Below are positions 35,381 through 44,392 of a stretch of DNA of 64,000 nt, piece by piece (position 1 is the stretch's first letter; every line of letters starts with the position of its first letter). The DNA comes from Leptotrichia shahii. Its GTDB lineage: Bacteria; Fusobacteriota; Fusobacteriia; Fusobacteriales; Leptotrichiaceae. Position numbers and translations under genes: made by a program. The stretch lies in the NCBI RefSeq assembly GCF_008327825.1, contig NZ_AP019827.1, positions 186,001-250,000 of the forward strand, given 5' to 3'. The notes beneath the pieces were generated by a model, which saw only the letters and a program-made list of their open reading frames with translations, was not told where the DNA came from and searched no databases.

Positions 35381-35409
35381 TTGAAACATTTTGTCACTTG
35401 TGATATAAT
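35381..35409 (+). promoter_or_regulatory. Sigma-70 promoter upstream of lptD
   Basis: TTGAAA (35381-35386), exactly 17 bp, TATAAT (35404-35409) with the extended TGTGA before the -10 box, the same arrangement as the eno promoter. The lptD ATG is 195 bp downstream, implying a long leader of about 190 nt in which I see no recognised riboswitch. Confidence 0.6.
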
Positions 35410-35603
35410 GAAAACAATAATTAAGTATGTCAAATACGAGTGATTTTGAACTGTGATAACAAGGAAATTAAGAATATTTGGAATAAATAAAAAGGGCTAA
35501 AAGGCTAATAAATTTTATTATGAAAGGTTCAAAAACATAGAGGTATGATATAATTTTAGTGACTGATAAGATATTATATAATAAAGAATAAAAGGTTGAA
35601 GAA

Positions 35604-38600
35604 ATGAAAAGGATGAAAAAATATAAAGTATTGTTTATTTTGCTGTTTTATATCATACTTTTTGGCAAGCTGAATGCTGCTGGGGAAGTAATAGATTTGG
35701 AAACAGAAAAATCTAAAATAAATCTGGAAACGGAAGAAATAGAAACAGAAGGTAATGTTACTGTAAAATATGGAGATTATACGATAAATGCTGATAAACT
35801 AAAAAAAATCGCTAAAAGAAATATTCTCTCGGGTTCTGGAAATGTTGAATTTTCTCAAGGTTCTCAAATTATAAAGGCTGATAACCTTATTTTTGATATG
35901 GATACAAAATTAGCAAAAATATTTAATTCAGAAAGCTATGATACTAATTTAAAATTACGTTATGGTGGTGAAGAAACTTTAAGTTTAGGAAATAAATTAA
36001 TTTTTATAAAAAACGGATGGTTTACTACAAGTCCTTATGAAAATCCGAGTTATAAAGTAAATGCAGATGAACTAGAAATTTATCCAAATAGAAAAGCTAT
36101 TGCAAGAAATATTGGTCTTTTTGCAGGAGGAAAAACTTGGTTTAAACTGCCATATTATGTAACTTCTCTAAAGCCGTCAACTCAAAGGGCTACATTATTT
36201 CCTTATGTTGGGATGGATAGTGACAGAGGACTTTTTGGAATTATGGGATTTGATTATGATCTAGGTCCACTTGCACAGGGATTTGTTGATTTTGAGCTAA
36301 GTACAAAGGAAAAGTTAGCTTTAAAAATTTCAAATGATTATTCTTTTTGGGGAAATAATTCTGGAAATATATTTGTAAACAGAGTTGTCGTGCCAATTGG
36401 AAATCATAAAAAGGAATGGGATTTCAAGTGGAATCATAAAGTTGTAAACGTGCCAAAAAAAGCCAAAGAAGATAGAAAATTTTATGATGCAGGTTATGGA
36501 ATCTGGAATTTGAATTATCAAAATATTACAACCAATTTAATGTATGCAGTTGATGGTGCAAAATTAAAGGACGACTATACTGCGTTTGTAGATAAATATA
36601 GACATATTGGTTTCTGGGATATGAATATCAATCAGGAACTTGGTCAGAATGGAGAATTTAACGTAAAATATTACTGGACGCAGGATAAACATGCGTTAAA
36701 AGCATTGACTGATATAAATGACAAGATTATGGATGATGATAATCTTGATCCACGTAGAACAGATGTTGATCTGTATAAGAGCATAAAATATACAAATGGT
36801 AATAAAGATGTGGAAATAACATTAGATAATGAGGATTTTCGTGATATTAATCCCGGGTATATTGGAGATTTGAATTCATATAGAAAAAAAAGAAATTATG
36901 GAATTGACTTTAAAGGTCCAAAAATAAGATTTGACTATCTTAATTCAGATAAGGATGAATATGGTGAACTTTTAGGAGTGCGTGACCGTAGTGACGATAA
37001 GACAATTCATTGGGTTCAGAATGTTGCTTATGATAAGAGAAAGGAATGGGGATTAACATTTGGAAATTATTATCCATTTAGAGAAAGTGACTTTTTTGGG
37101 TATCAGCCCCGTACTGGTTATCAAAATTTGACGAATACGCTGTATTTTGGAGCACAGGCAAAACAAGTTGAGTTGATAAAAAAAGAATATGAATATGATT
37201 ACACAAGAGACAATGAAAATTATAATTCCTTATTTCTTAATTCTGCAACAACTGATGAAAGCCGTATTTATAAAGTTTATGAGGATAATGAAACAATACG
37301 TCGTCCTAAAAAAATTATTTATGAAAAGTATAGATCACAAAGGTTTAATATGGGAAATGACAGAATTGATATTCCTTTAAGAAATTCATTTATTGGGTAT
37401 AATTTAGCATTTGAAAATCGTGATTATAGTAGCTTGCCAGTACCTGAATTTAGAAATGGGCGTAAAGTAGAAGATCTGAATTCAAAAACAGGATATAAAG
37501 TTGCAAGGGATGCAAGTGGAAATTCTATAAAACAAAGTCCCTCGATGAGAATTTTTACATTAGACACAAGGTTATTTACAACATTTTTCGATAATACCTC
37601 CCAAAATAATAATAAATATGATGTAAAAGTTACGAATGATGCAACAGTCAGTTTTCAGCGGACAAATGCTGACAGTGCAACTTATGGAGGGTATGACGTT
37701 GTAGAAATCCCAACAAATGCACTTGGACTTAGAAATGATTTTAATTATCATATAGGAAATGTAACATTTAACTATAATTTAACAATGAGAGATGACAGGC
37801 ATTTTAAGGATCACTGGTTAAAAAATAGATATGTGAGAAATTACTTTAAAGCTGATATTGCAAATAAACGTTTTGTAAGTCTTAATTTTGAAAATAATGA
37901 TGAATACGAATTTAAGGATTTTAAATCTAGAAGGGATTTTAATAGAGAAATTCAATATGGATATGTATCAGATGCTGGAGATAACTTTTTGTATAAATTT
38001 TCTGATAAAAATAAACAGCTATTTCCGTACAATACTAGCCTTGGTTGGAATCAAAAAGTATACAAGGAATCTTTGAAGGAAAGAAGTTTTGGAGCCAATT
38101 TTAATGAATGGGGACTTGAATATACGAATACATTAAATAAAGCGAATGATATTTATGGAAATGTTGCAACGTTTGGATATCCAGCATTAAAATTAAAAAC
38201 AAACTATCATAAGCTGGGATTTGTCTATGATACTTCAAAAATGAAAAATAAAAAATTTGAGTCAGACCATTATTTTAGAGTAAATCTTGGATTTGGTAAA
38301 AAAGTATATAGGGATTTGAATAATACTCCAATTGTTACTTCAGATGACAGATATATACGTGGAAATGATTATACTACGATTGGATTTTTGTATAAATATG
38401 AAAATAATGCAAAACCTAGATATGCTGCTGATTTGAACAAAAAAGAAAAAGATAAGGAAGCAGAAATTATAAAATCAGAAAACCAGATTAAAGATATAAA
38501 TATGGTAAAAAATTCAAATACACGGGAATTTTCTATTAATAATGCCAATAAATCCAATATAGATAATATTGTTGTAAATAGTGATAATAGGCTATTTTTA

Positions 38601-39287
38601 AGTAGTGAAGAGGAAGAAGCATATAAGAGTTATGTGGAGGAGGAGAATTATCGTCAGAATAAATTTAGCTTGAATGATTTTAATGCTAAACTTCAAAGTT
38701 TGAGAAGTAATAAAAAATATTTTCAAATTGGTATGGATATACAAATAGATGGTTCTGATGCAGCTAATCCTAGTGGAATGAACGGATTTGATAAAATTAA
38801 CGACTTGACCTTTAAAGTTGAGGCAGGATATCTGGAAAAAATGTTTGTAAGATATGCTTTTATAATGGAAAGACCAGACAGAATATATCGTAATAATTCT
38901 ACCCGTAATAGTACTTTTGATTTTAGAAAGCATGAATTTGAAGGGAAATATATGTTTTCACGAGATCCAGATAAGCCATGGTGGGTTGGAGGAAAGATAC
39001 AATATGTACAAAATGGAGCACCCAAATCTTCCGATCCTGAAATCTATGAAAGTTCATGGTATGCTAAAAAAGTTAATAAATTAACTTTAGGAATGGCAAC
39101 ATTGACGCATAGATTTGAAAATGTTGAATGGGAAATTGGAGCAGGGATGAAATGGGATAAACCTAATAATAAAAAATTAGGATATTATCCAGTAGTTTCA
39201 TTAAAATTTGGAGTAACTCCTTTCCCAGAAAAGAATGTTCAGTTTAATTATTCTGGAAAAGGATTTGAATTTGGAGCAGGATTATAG
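35604..39287 (+). CDS. lptD: LPS-assembly outer membrane protein LptD
   Basis: 1227 residues, much longer than the roughly 780 of E. coli. Signal peptide at about 1-25 (FILLFYIILFGKLNAAG), then an LptA/OstA-type beta-jellyroll (IETEGNVTVKYGDYTINADK, GSGNVEFSQGSQIIKADNL), then a large beta-barrel domain, ending FEFGAGL. LptD inserts LPS into the outer leaflet together with the lipoprotein LptE. It has no cysteines, so the disulfides that control E. coli LptD are absent. A charged insert at about 944-1036 (NKKEKDKEAEIIKSENQ...) probably forms a loop. No lptE is adjacent. Confidence 0.88.
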   Translation: MKRMKKYKVLFILLFYIILFGKLNAAGEVIDLETEKSKINLETEEIETEGNVTVKYGDYTINADKLKKIAKRNILSGSGNVEFSQGSQIIKADNLIFDMDTKLAKIFNSESYDTNLKLRYGGEETLSLGNKLIFIKNGWFTTSPYENPSYKVNADELEIYPNRKAIARNIGLFAGGKTWFKLPYYVTSLKPSTQRATLFPYVGMDSDRGLFGIMGFDYDLGPLAQGFVDFELSTKEKLALKISNDYSFWGNNSGNIFVNRVVVPIGNHKKEWDFKWNHKVVNVPKKAKEDRKFYDAGYGIWNLNYQNITTNLMYAVDGAKLKDDYTAFVDKYRHIGFWDMNINQELGQNGEFNVKYYWTQDKHALKALTDINDKIMDDDNLDPRRTDVDLYKSIKYTNGNKDVEITLDNEDFRDINPGYIGDLNSYRKKRNYGIDFKGPKIRFDYLNSDKDEYGELLGVRDRSDDKTIHWVQNVAYDKRKEWGLTFGNYYPFRESDFFGYQPRTGYQNLTNTLYFGAQAKQVELIKKEYEYDYTRDNENYNSLFLNSATTDESRIYKVYEDNETIRRPKKIIYEKYRSQRFNMGNDRIDIPLRNSFIGYNLAFENRDYSSLPVPEFRNGRKVEDLNSKTGYKVARDASGNSIKQSPSMRIFTLDTRLFTTFFDNTSQNNNKYDVKVTNDATVSFQRTNADSATYGGYDVVEIPTNALGLRNDFNYHIGNVTFNYNLTMRDDRHFKDHWLKNRYVRNYFKADIANKRFVSLNFENNDEYEFKDFKSRRDFNREIQYGYVSDAGDNFLYKFSDKNKQLFPYNTSLGWNQKVYKESLKERSFGANFNEWGLEYTNTLNKANDIYGNVATFGYPALKLKTNYHKLGFVYDTSKMKNKKFESDHYFRVNLGFGKKVYRDLNNTPIVTSDDRYIRGNDYTTIGFLYKYENNAKPRYAADLNKKEKDKEAEIIKSENQIKDINMVKNSNTREFSINNANKSNIDNIVVNSDNRLFLSSEEEEAYKSYVEEENYRQNKFSLNDFNAKLQSLRSNKKYFQIGMDIQIDGSDAANPSGMNGFDKINDLTFKVEAGYLEKMFVRYAFIMERPDRIYRNNSTRNSTFDFRKHEFEGKYMFSRDPDKPWWVGGKIQYVQNGAPKSSDPEIYESSWYAKKVNKLTLGMATLTHRFENVEWEIGAGMKWDKPNNKKLGYYPVVSLKFGVTPFPEKNVQFNYSGKGFEFGAGL

Positions 39288-39312
39288 CTAGTATAATTAT
39301 TACGTTGTTTAA

Positions 39313-39332
39313 CAAGGGACCTTAGTTCCTTG
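39313..39332. repeat. Core-like palindrome after lptD
   Basis: CAAGGGACCTTAGTTCCTTG is a variant of the shared core, lying 25 bp after the lptD stop and directly before a B-family element. Probably ends the lptD transcript. Confidence 0.5.
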
Positions 39333-39340
39333 TTTTTTAG

Positions 39341-39431
39341 TATAGCAAAACTGATTTAAAATCGAACTGGAAAGCTATGAGTATTTTACTCAATCCCTAA
39401 GTTTATATAATTTTAAATAGGTTCGAGTATA
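39341..39431. mobile_element. B-family palindromic element, intact copy
   Basis: 91 bp with ends TATAGCAAAACTGATTTAAA and ATAGGTTCGAGTATA; the interior AAAGCTATGAGTATTTTACTCAATCCCTAAG is conserved in other copies. It contains a short internal stem (GAGTATTTTACTC). This is the clearest B-family copy and serves as reference for the nested ones. Confidence 0.75.
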
Positions 39432-39499
39432 AAATCAAAATAAGGGGCTATGTTTCTTATTAAGGTTATTGACTTTGAATATAGTTGATTGCCGAATGT

Positions 39500-39545
39500 A
39501 AAAAAAACGCCAATTACCATATATAGTATAGGTATTTTGGCGTAA
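39500..39545 (-). terminator. Intrinsic terminator of the OmpA-like gene
   Basis: ACGCCAATTACC pairs (one bulge) with GGTATTTTGGCGT. On the minus strand the stem is followed by eight T. It lies about 20 bp beyond the stop codon at 39565. Confidence 0.85.
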
Positions 39546-39564
39546 TTTGATAATCGCATGGATA

Positions 39565-40086
39565 TTAATTTATAAATTGAATTTCAATACGTCTATTTGC
39601 AGTTCTTCCTTCTTCCGTATCATTTGAAGCAATTGGATTGCTATCTCCCTTTCCTTTTGTTTCGATAATTTTTTCAGGAGGAAGTCCAAGTTCAATTAAT
39701 TTTTCTTCAACACTTTCAGCTCTTCTTAAAGATAATTCTTTGTTATATTCTTTAGTTCCTTTAGAATCAGTATATCCAGTAATTGAAATTTTATAATTTT
39801 TAGATTCAATATAATCTTTTAATTTTTCTAATACAGGATTATATTCTTCCTTTATTGTAGCACTATTAAAGTCAAATTTTAATTTGCTTGTATCCAATAC
39901 GACAACACTGGGATCATTTTCACTTTTTGATATTTCCAGATTATCTATATTTGTCCCGTCAACTTCGACTGCAGTTGATCTCATCGTATTGTCACGAAGA
40001 TTTGACGTCGTAATTTTTTTAGCTGTAGTTGGAGCTGAAACCAATAATACAGATAACATTGCTGTTATTTTAGATTTTTTTTCCAT
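39565..40086 (-). CDS. OmpA-family peptidoglycan-binding protein
   Basis: 173 residues. N-terminal signal-like stretch (ITAMLSVLLVSAPTTA, about 7-22), then a C-terminal OmpA domain: FDFNSATIKEEYNPVLEKL, ITGYTDSKGTKEYNKELS with the Asp that contacts diaminopimelate/ornithine, LRRAESVEEKLIELG and EEGRTANRRIEIQF. It lacks a beta-barrel and lipobox, so it should be a soluble periplasmic protein that ties to peptidoglycan. AGGAAGAGAGG precedes the ATG. It is divergent from hslO, with a 424-bp gap. Confidence 0.85.
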   Translation of the reverse strand: MEKKSKITAMLSVLLVSAPTTAKKITTSNLRDNTMRSTAVEVDGTNIDNLEISKSENDPSVVVLDTSKLKFDFNSATIKEEYNPVLEKLKDYIESKNYKISITGYTDSKGTKEYNKELSLRRAESVEEKLIELGLPPEKIIETKGKGDSNPIASNDTEEGRTANRRIEIQFIN

Positions 40087-40295
40087 ATTAAACCTCTCTT
40101 CCTTTTTAATTTTTTTTGCAATATATTAAATTTTAAAAACCTGATTTTTTTTGTAATTTTTAGTAATTAAATAAAAAAGTATAAATATATTTAAATTATA
40201 CTTTCCTTTATTTAGTATAGCACATTTTTTTAATTTTCATAGATTTTTTAGTAAAAATTTATAAAAAGGAAAAATGAATTGCCTTTTTTTTGTAT

Positions 40296-40310
40296 AGAAT
40301 ATGATATTCT
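40296..40310. promoter_or_regulatory. Perfect 7-1-7 inverted repeat, candidate operator
   Basis: AGAATAT-G-ATATTCT, extendable by one T/A pair on each side. It lies between the divergent ompA-like and hslO genes, 210 bp and 200 bp from their starts. The 7-1-7 architecture is that of Fur/PerR-type boxes, but the sequence does not match a classic consensus. Confidence 0.4.
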
Positions 40311-40368
40311 AGTAATGTGATTTTAAAGATACGCTGGAATATATTTAAAATCAGATTTATAAAAATTA

Positions 40369-40484
40369 ATACTATTTCTATTTAAATAATAAATTCATTA
40401 TGAGTTCTTTATCTATCAAATAAGCGAAATTTAGGAAGAAATTCCTGTTTTTATAAGTGGAAAAGGCTTATCAGAATATAGTAT
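40369..40484. mobile_element. Degenerate A-family element
   Basis: Starts ATACTATTTCTATTTAAATAATAAATTCATTATGAGTTCTTT and ends ATATAGTAT. The outer ends and left arm match the A family; the core is gone. Together with the palindrome at 40296 it makes up most of the 424-bp gap between ompA-like and hslO genes. Confidence 0.45.
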
Positions 40485-40510
40485 TAAAATAAAAGAAGGA
40501 TGTAAAAAAT

Positions 40511-41443
40511 ATGGAAAAATCAAAAATAATTAGAGGAACAAGTAAATGTGCAAGATTTTTTGTCTGTGATACTACAGAACTTGTAAAAGAGGCAAAGAAA
40601 GTACACGGACTTGATCCAATAGCAGCAACTGTTTTTGGGAAACTATTGACAGTAACGGCTATGATGGGAAAAGATTTAAAGAATGAAAAGGATTTGATAT
40701 CAGTTAGAATAAATGGGGATGGACCTTATGGAAATATGATTGCAACTGGGAATATGAAAGGAGAAGTAAAGGGATACATTGGAAATCCAGAGGAAAAATT
40801 TCATCAAATTATAGATGAAAATGGTAATTTTATAAAGGATGAAACTGGACAAATCAGATTTATTGGAAATGGAACAATGCAGGTTATAAAGGACTTGGGA
40901 TTACGTGATCCATTTTCTGGTGTTACCAAAATAAATGAAGAGGATATCGCTGATATAGTTGCCCATTATTTTCTTTTGTCTGAACAAATAAAGTCAGTTG
41001 TTGCACTAGGGGTGAAATTAGATGAAAATGGCGAAGTGAAAAGGGCTGGCGGTTATTTAATCCAGTTGTTGCCAGGAGTGGAAGATGGATTTATTGACAA
41101 ATTGGAAAATAAATTGCAGCAAATTAGAACAATTACTGAACTTTTAGAAGGTGGAATGAGCCTTGAACAGATTGTAGAATTACTTTATGAGGATATTTCA
41201 GCATTTGAAAAAGAAACTGATGTCGATGGTGCTCATAAAAAGATTTATGTGGAAGATTTTGAAATTTTGGAAGAATCAGACTTGGAATATAAGTGTAATT
41301 GCACAAGGGATAAATTTTACAAAGGATTAATTACACTTGGAAAAGATGAAATTAATAAGATTTTGGAAGAAGAAGGAAAGATCGAGACAGAATGTCATTT
41401 TTGCAGAAAAAAATATGAATTTACGAAAAAGGATTTTACTTGA
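40511..41443 (+). CDS. hslO: Redox-regulated chaperone Hsp33
   Basis: 310 residues. It holds unfolded proteins during oxidative stress and is switched on by disulfide formation. The C-terminal redox zinc centre is complete: KCNCTRDK (C-x-C) and ECHFCRKK (C-x-x-C). The N-terminal domain has FVCDTTELVKEA and the GDGPYGNMIATG loop. GAAGGATG precedes ATG 40511. ddl follows after about 33 bp, so both may share a transcript. Confidence 0.96.
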   Translation: MEKSKIIRGTSKCARFFVCDTTELVKEAKKVHGLDPIAATVFGKLLTVTAMMGKDLKNEKDLISVRINGDGPYGNMIATGNMKGEVKGYIGNPEEKFHQIIDENGNFIKDETGQIRFIGNGTMQVIKDLGLRDPFSGVTKINEEDIADIVAHYFLLSEQIKSVVALGVKLDENGEVKRAGGYLIQLLPGVEDGFIDKLENKLQQIRTITELLEGGMSLEQIVELLYEDISAFEKETDVDGAHKKIYVEDFEILEESDLEYKCNCTRDKFYKGLITLGKDEINKILEEEGKIETECHFCRKKYEFTKKDFT

Positions 41444-41476
41444 AATTAATTATAAACTAAGAAGGAGATGAAAAGA

Positions 41477-42403
41477 ATGTCAAAATTAAGAGTAGGTGTA
41501 ATACGTGGGGGAGTTTCGACAGAAAGAGAAGTGTCGCTAAAAACAGGAAGTGAAATTGTAGCAAATTTAAATAGAGATAAATATGAAGTTTTTGATATTG
41601 TAATTGATACTGAAAAGGAAGTTTATGAAAAAATAAAAGACTTGAATTTAGATTTTGCTTACATTGCTTTACATGGTGTGTTTGGAGAAGATGGAAGAAT
41701 ACAGGCAATTTTGCAAAGTTTGGGGATTGCTTATAGTGGGCCTGGAGTAATGTCAAGTGCAGTTTGTATGGATAAGGAATTTTCAAAAAGAATTGTGTCT
41801 GAATATGGAGTTAGAATTGCAAAATGGAAAAGTGTTCGTATAGGAGAAACAGTTGATTTTGAAACATTGAAAAAAGAATTAGGAAATCATCTTATAGTAA
41901 AACCGAATAATGGTGGTTCAAGTATTGGAGTAAGTTTTGTGGAAACTGAAGAGGAATTGAAAAAAGGGTTAGAACTTGTATTTGGAATGGATAAAGAGGC
42001 TTTAATTGAAGAAGTATTGCATGGAGTGGAAATAAGTGTGCCAGTAATTGGTGGAAAAGTTTTCCCAACAATAAGAATCGAAGCTCTTGCTGGAGATTAC
42101 TTTGATTATGAATCAAAATATGCAAAAGGTGGAGCAAAAGAATACGTATTCGAATTTCCAGAAAAAGTACAAGCTGAAATTAACAAATTTGCACAAGATA
42201 GCTACTATGGATTAAAATGTGAAGGATTTGCAAGAATTGACTTTATGGTAGTAAACGAAGAAACACCATATTTTATGGAAGTAAACACATCACCAGGAAT
42301 GACAGCTGCAAGTTTATTGCCAAAAAGTACAGCTTCAAAAGGATACAGCTACTCAGAAACACTAGATCTATTAATTGAATCTTCGTTAAAAGTGGAAAGA
42401 TAA
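41477..42403 (+). CDS. ddl: D-alanine--D-alanine ligase
   Basis: 308 residues from ATG 41477, 9 bp after AAGGAG; an ATG at 41468 overlaps the ribosome-binding site and is less likely. It makes D-Ala-D-Ala for peptidoglycan. ATP-grasp motifs: GGVSTEREVSLKTG, ALHGVFGEDGRIQAIL, KPNNGGSSIGVSF, ARIDFMVV and MEVNTSPGMTAASLLPK. It is the short Ddl form. It ends at a core-type terminator (42426). Confidence 0.97.
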   Translation: MSKLRVGVIRGGVSTEREVSLKTGSEIVANLNRDKYEVFDIVIDTEKEVYEKIKDLNLDFAYIALHGVFGEDGRIQAILQSLGIAYSGPGVMSSAVCMDKEFSKRIVSEYGVRIAKWKSVRIGETVDFETLKKELGNHLIVKPNNGGSSIGVSFVETEEELKKGLELVFGMDKEALIEEVLHGVEISVPVIGGKVFPTIRIEALAGDYFDYESKYAKGGAKEYVFEFPEKVQAEINKFAQDSYYGLKCEGFARIDFMVVNEETPYFMEVNTSPGMTAASLLPKSTASKGYSYSETLDLLIESSLKVER

Positions 42404-42425
42404 ATTATAGTAAATATTGTTAAAA

Positions 42426-42445
42426 CAAGGGGTTTTATCCCCTTG
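42426..42445 (+). terminator. Core palindrome acting as terminator between ddl and luxS
   Basis: CAAGGGGTTTTATCCCCTTG, an 8-bp stem with a 4-base loop, followed by TTATTAAAT. It is the shared core without any element arms, 23 bp after the ddl stop codon. Confidence 0.65.
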
Positions 42446-42479
42446 TTATTAAATATATCAAAAATATGGAGGAGAAAAT

Positions 42480-42959
42480 ATGGAAAGAATAGCAAGTTTT
42501 ACAGTAGATCATAAAAAATTAAACAGAGGAATTTATGTGTCAAGAATTGATGAAATTAACGGAAATTACATCACAACTTTTGATGTGAGAATGAAGCTGC
42601 CGAATAGAGAGCCAGTAATAAATATCGCAGAACTTCACACAATGGAACATTTAGGAGCAACATTTTTAAGAAATCATCCAACTTGGAGAGATGAAGTTGT
42701 ATATTTTGGACCAATGGGTTGCAGAACAGGATTTTATGTAATTTTAAAAGGAAAACTAGAATCAAAGGACATCGTTGACTTAATGAAAGAACTTTACAAA
42801 TTTATGGCAGAATTTAAAGGAGAAATCCCAGGAGCAACTGCAATTGAATGTGGAAATTATTTGGATCAAAACTTGGCGATGGCTAATTTTGAATCAAAAA
42901 GATTTTTGGAAGAAACTTTGGAGAATTTACGAGAAGAAAATTTAAATTATCCTGAGTAG
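42480..42959 (+). CDS. luxS: S-ribosylhomocysteine lyase (AI-2 synthase)
   Basis: 159 residues. It splits S-ribosylhomocysteine to homocysteine and DPD, the AI-2 precursor, in the activated methyl cycle. The metal site is intact: His53 and His57 (ELHTMEHLGATFL) and Cys124 (IECGNYLDQNL); Cys81 (GPMGCRTGFY) is the catalytic cysteine. ATGGAGGAG precedes ATG 42480. It is flanked by a terminator upstream, so it is probably monocistronic. No mtn (pfs) or lsr genes are nearby. Confidence 0.97.
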   Translation: MERIASFTVDHKKLNRGIYVSRIDEINGNYITTFDVRMKLPNREPVINIAELHTMEHLGATFLRNHPTWRDEVVYFGPMGCRTGFYVILKGKLESKDIVDLMKELYKFMAEFKGEIPGATAIECGNYLDQNLAMANFESKRFLEETLENLREENLNYPE

Positions 42960-43059
42960 AATATGAACATTTGAATGTGTTCTAAAATATGCTGAATAAT
43001 TTATTTGAATTTCTATATTTTTGAAAATGACAATTAGAAAGTAAAAAGGAGAGATTTTT

Positions 43060-43494
43060 ATGAAAAAACTAATAATTGTAGTTGTAAGTTTAATGATTAC
43101 AATTAGCAGCTTTGCTGGTTATACGAATGATATGATTAATAGAATGGAAACTAAAGAGAAAAGTGTAGAGGAGTCCTTTGGAGGAAGCAATGTTGAAATG
43201 AAAGAAGCGGCTGTGGTTGTTTTTAAGGGATGGGATGAGGAATTAAATAAAGTTTATGAATTGTTAATGTCAAAATTGTCAAAAAAAGAACAATTGAAAC
43301 TCAGAAATGAAGAAAGAGCATGGATAAAAAGAAAAGAAAAAATGGCAAAAGAAACGGCAGATAAGTTTTGTGGAACTGTAAATGGAGAAAAACTTTGTGG
43401 AACAGCCTACGGTCTGGAATACACACAATCATTAATAAAATTGACTAAAGAAAGGGCAATTGAATTATCTAAAAGATATGAAAAACTGAAATAG
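43060..43494 (+). CDS. LprI-like (DUF1311) exported protein
   Basis: 144 residues, intact homolog of the broken gene at 2006-2413. Signal peptide MKKLIIVVVSLMITISSFAG, then the LprI/DUF1311 core: WDEELNKVYELLMSKLSKKE, LRNEERAWIKRKEK, and a C-terminal helix (LTKERAIELSKRYEKL). Two cysteines (KFCGTV, KLCGTA), absent from the other copy, could form a disulfide. The family includes the mycobacterial lysozyme inhibitor LprI; here a role in protecting the wall from host lysozyme is possible but inferred. AAAGGAGAG precedes ATG 43060. Confidence 0.82.
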   Translation: MKKLIIVVVSLMITISSFAGYTNDMINRMETKEKSVEESFGGSNVEMKEAAVVVFKGWDEELNKVYELLMSKLSKKEQLKLRNEERAWIKRKEKMAKETADKFCGTVNGEKLCGTAYGLEYTQSLIKLTKERAIELSKRYEKLK

Positions 43495-43513
43495 GTTTGG
43501 ATAAGAAAATTTA

Positions 43514-43621
43514 TATACAGTAAAACTGCTTTAAAACTGAACCTAAAATTTATGACTATTGTACTCAAACCCTAAATTCATATAATTTTTAATAGTTTTA
43601 TTTTAAAAGAGTTTCAGCATA
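43514..43621. mobile_element. B-family palindromic element
   Basis: About 108 bp, TATACAGTAAAACTGCTTTAAAAC... to ...AAAGAGTTTCAGCATA, with the conserved interior TTATGACTATTGTACTCAAACCCTAAATTCATATAAT. It lies between the LprI-like gene and the next exported protein. Confidence 0.7.
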
Positions 43622-43673
43622 TTTAGAATTTGATAAAACAAATATCCATTGTTGTTTGTAAAAAAGGAGCTTT

Positions 43674-44363
43674 ATGAAAAAAGTAATGATTTTATTTTTG
43701 GTTATTTTTTCGTTAAGTTTTTCATTTGAATTAAAAAAAGAAAATTTTAAAATTACAAAAAATAAGAGTTTAAAATTATCAGAAGAGGAAATGAAAAATC
43801 AAAGTGAAAAAGTTGTTGAAGTTTTTAATAAAGAAATTTCTGATAAGATAGAAAGTAAAAATAAGGTAATAAAATATTCGGAAAATACTAATTTGGAAAC
43901 TGGCAAAAAAAATTTTAAAGTGAATATGCCAAATGTTTTGATGAATAACAAAGTTTATGAAAAAACAATTTATGAAATTGAAAATATTAATTTTATTTCA
44001 AAAAACAAAGTAGAGATAATTTATATTGAAAAATCTCCGAATATTTTTGAAATTATGTTCTCTGAAGAATTTAACAAAAAACTTGAAGATAAAGTTTCAA
44101 AAGAATTGGGTTATAAATTAGATAAGGAAAAAATTCAAAAATTGTCCAATGAAGAAAAATTGAAAGCAAATGTAATAATTATGTCTGAATCTCAAAATGA
44201 AATGATAAAAAGATTGGATAATAACCAATTTGAATATGAAACTGAAAAGAGAAAAATGATTTTGGAAAAAAATCAGAAAAAATGGGAATATAAAGATGAA
44301 GAAACATTAGAAAGTGATGGTTTTGATATTTTTGATTCTATGTTTGAAAATTTTGGAAAATAA
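43674..44363 (+). CDS. Hypothetical exported protein
   Basis: 229 residues. Signal peptide (VMILFLVIFSLSFSFE), then a Lys/Glu/Asn-rich protein. The central segment YEIENINFISKNKVEIIYIE and the C-terminal KKWEYKDEE recall the following gene (YSIKKIEYISNNIVNLDLEI and KEWMFHRIV), so the two are distant tandem paralogs. The fold may be of the NTF2/DUF4878-like type, where an alternating beta segment ends with a Trp-containing strand, but I cannot confirm it. AAAGGAGC precedes ATG 43674. Confidence 0.7.
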   Translation: MKKVMILFLVIFSLSFSFELKKENFKITKNKSLKLSEEEMKNQSEKVVEVFNKEISDKIESKNKVIKYSENTNLETGKKNFKVNMPNVLMNNKVYEKTIYEIENINFISKNKVEIIYIEKSPNIFEIMFSEEFNKKLEDKVSKELGYKLDKEKIQKLSNEEKLKANVIIMSESQNEMIKRLDNNQFEYETEKRKMILEKNQKKWEYKDEETLESDGFDIFDSMFENFGK

Positions 44364-44392
44364 TGTGAATAAATTAGAAGAGGTATGAGTAA

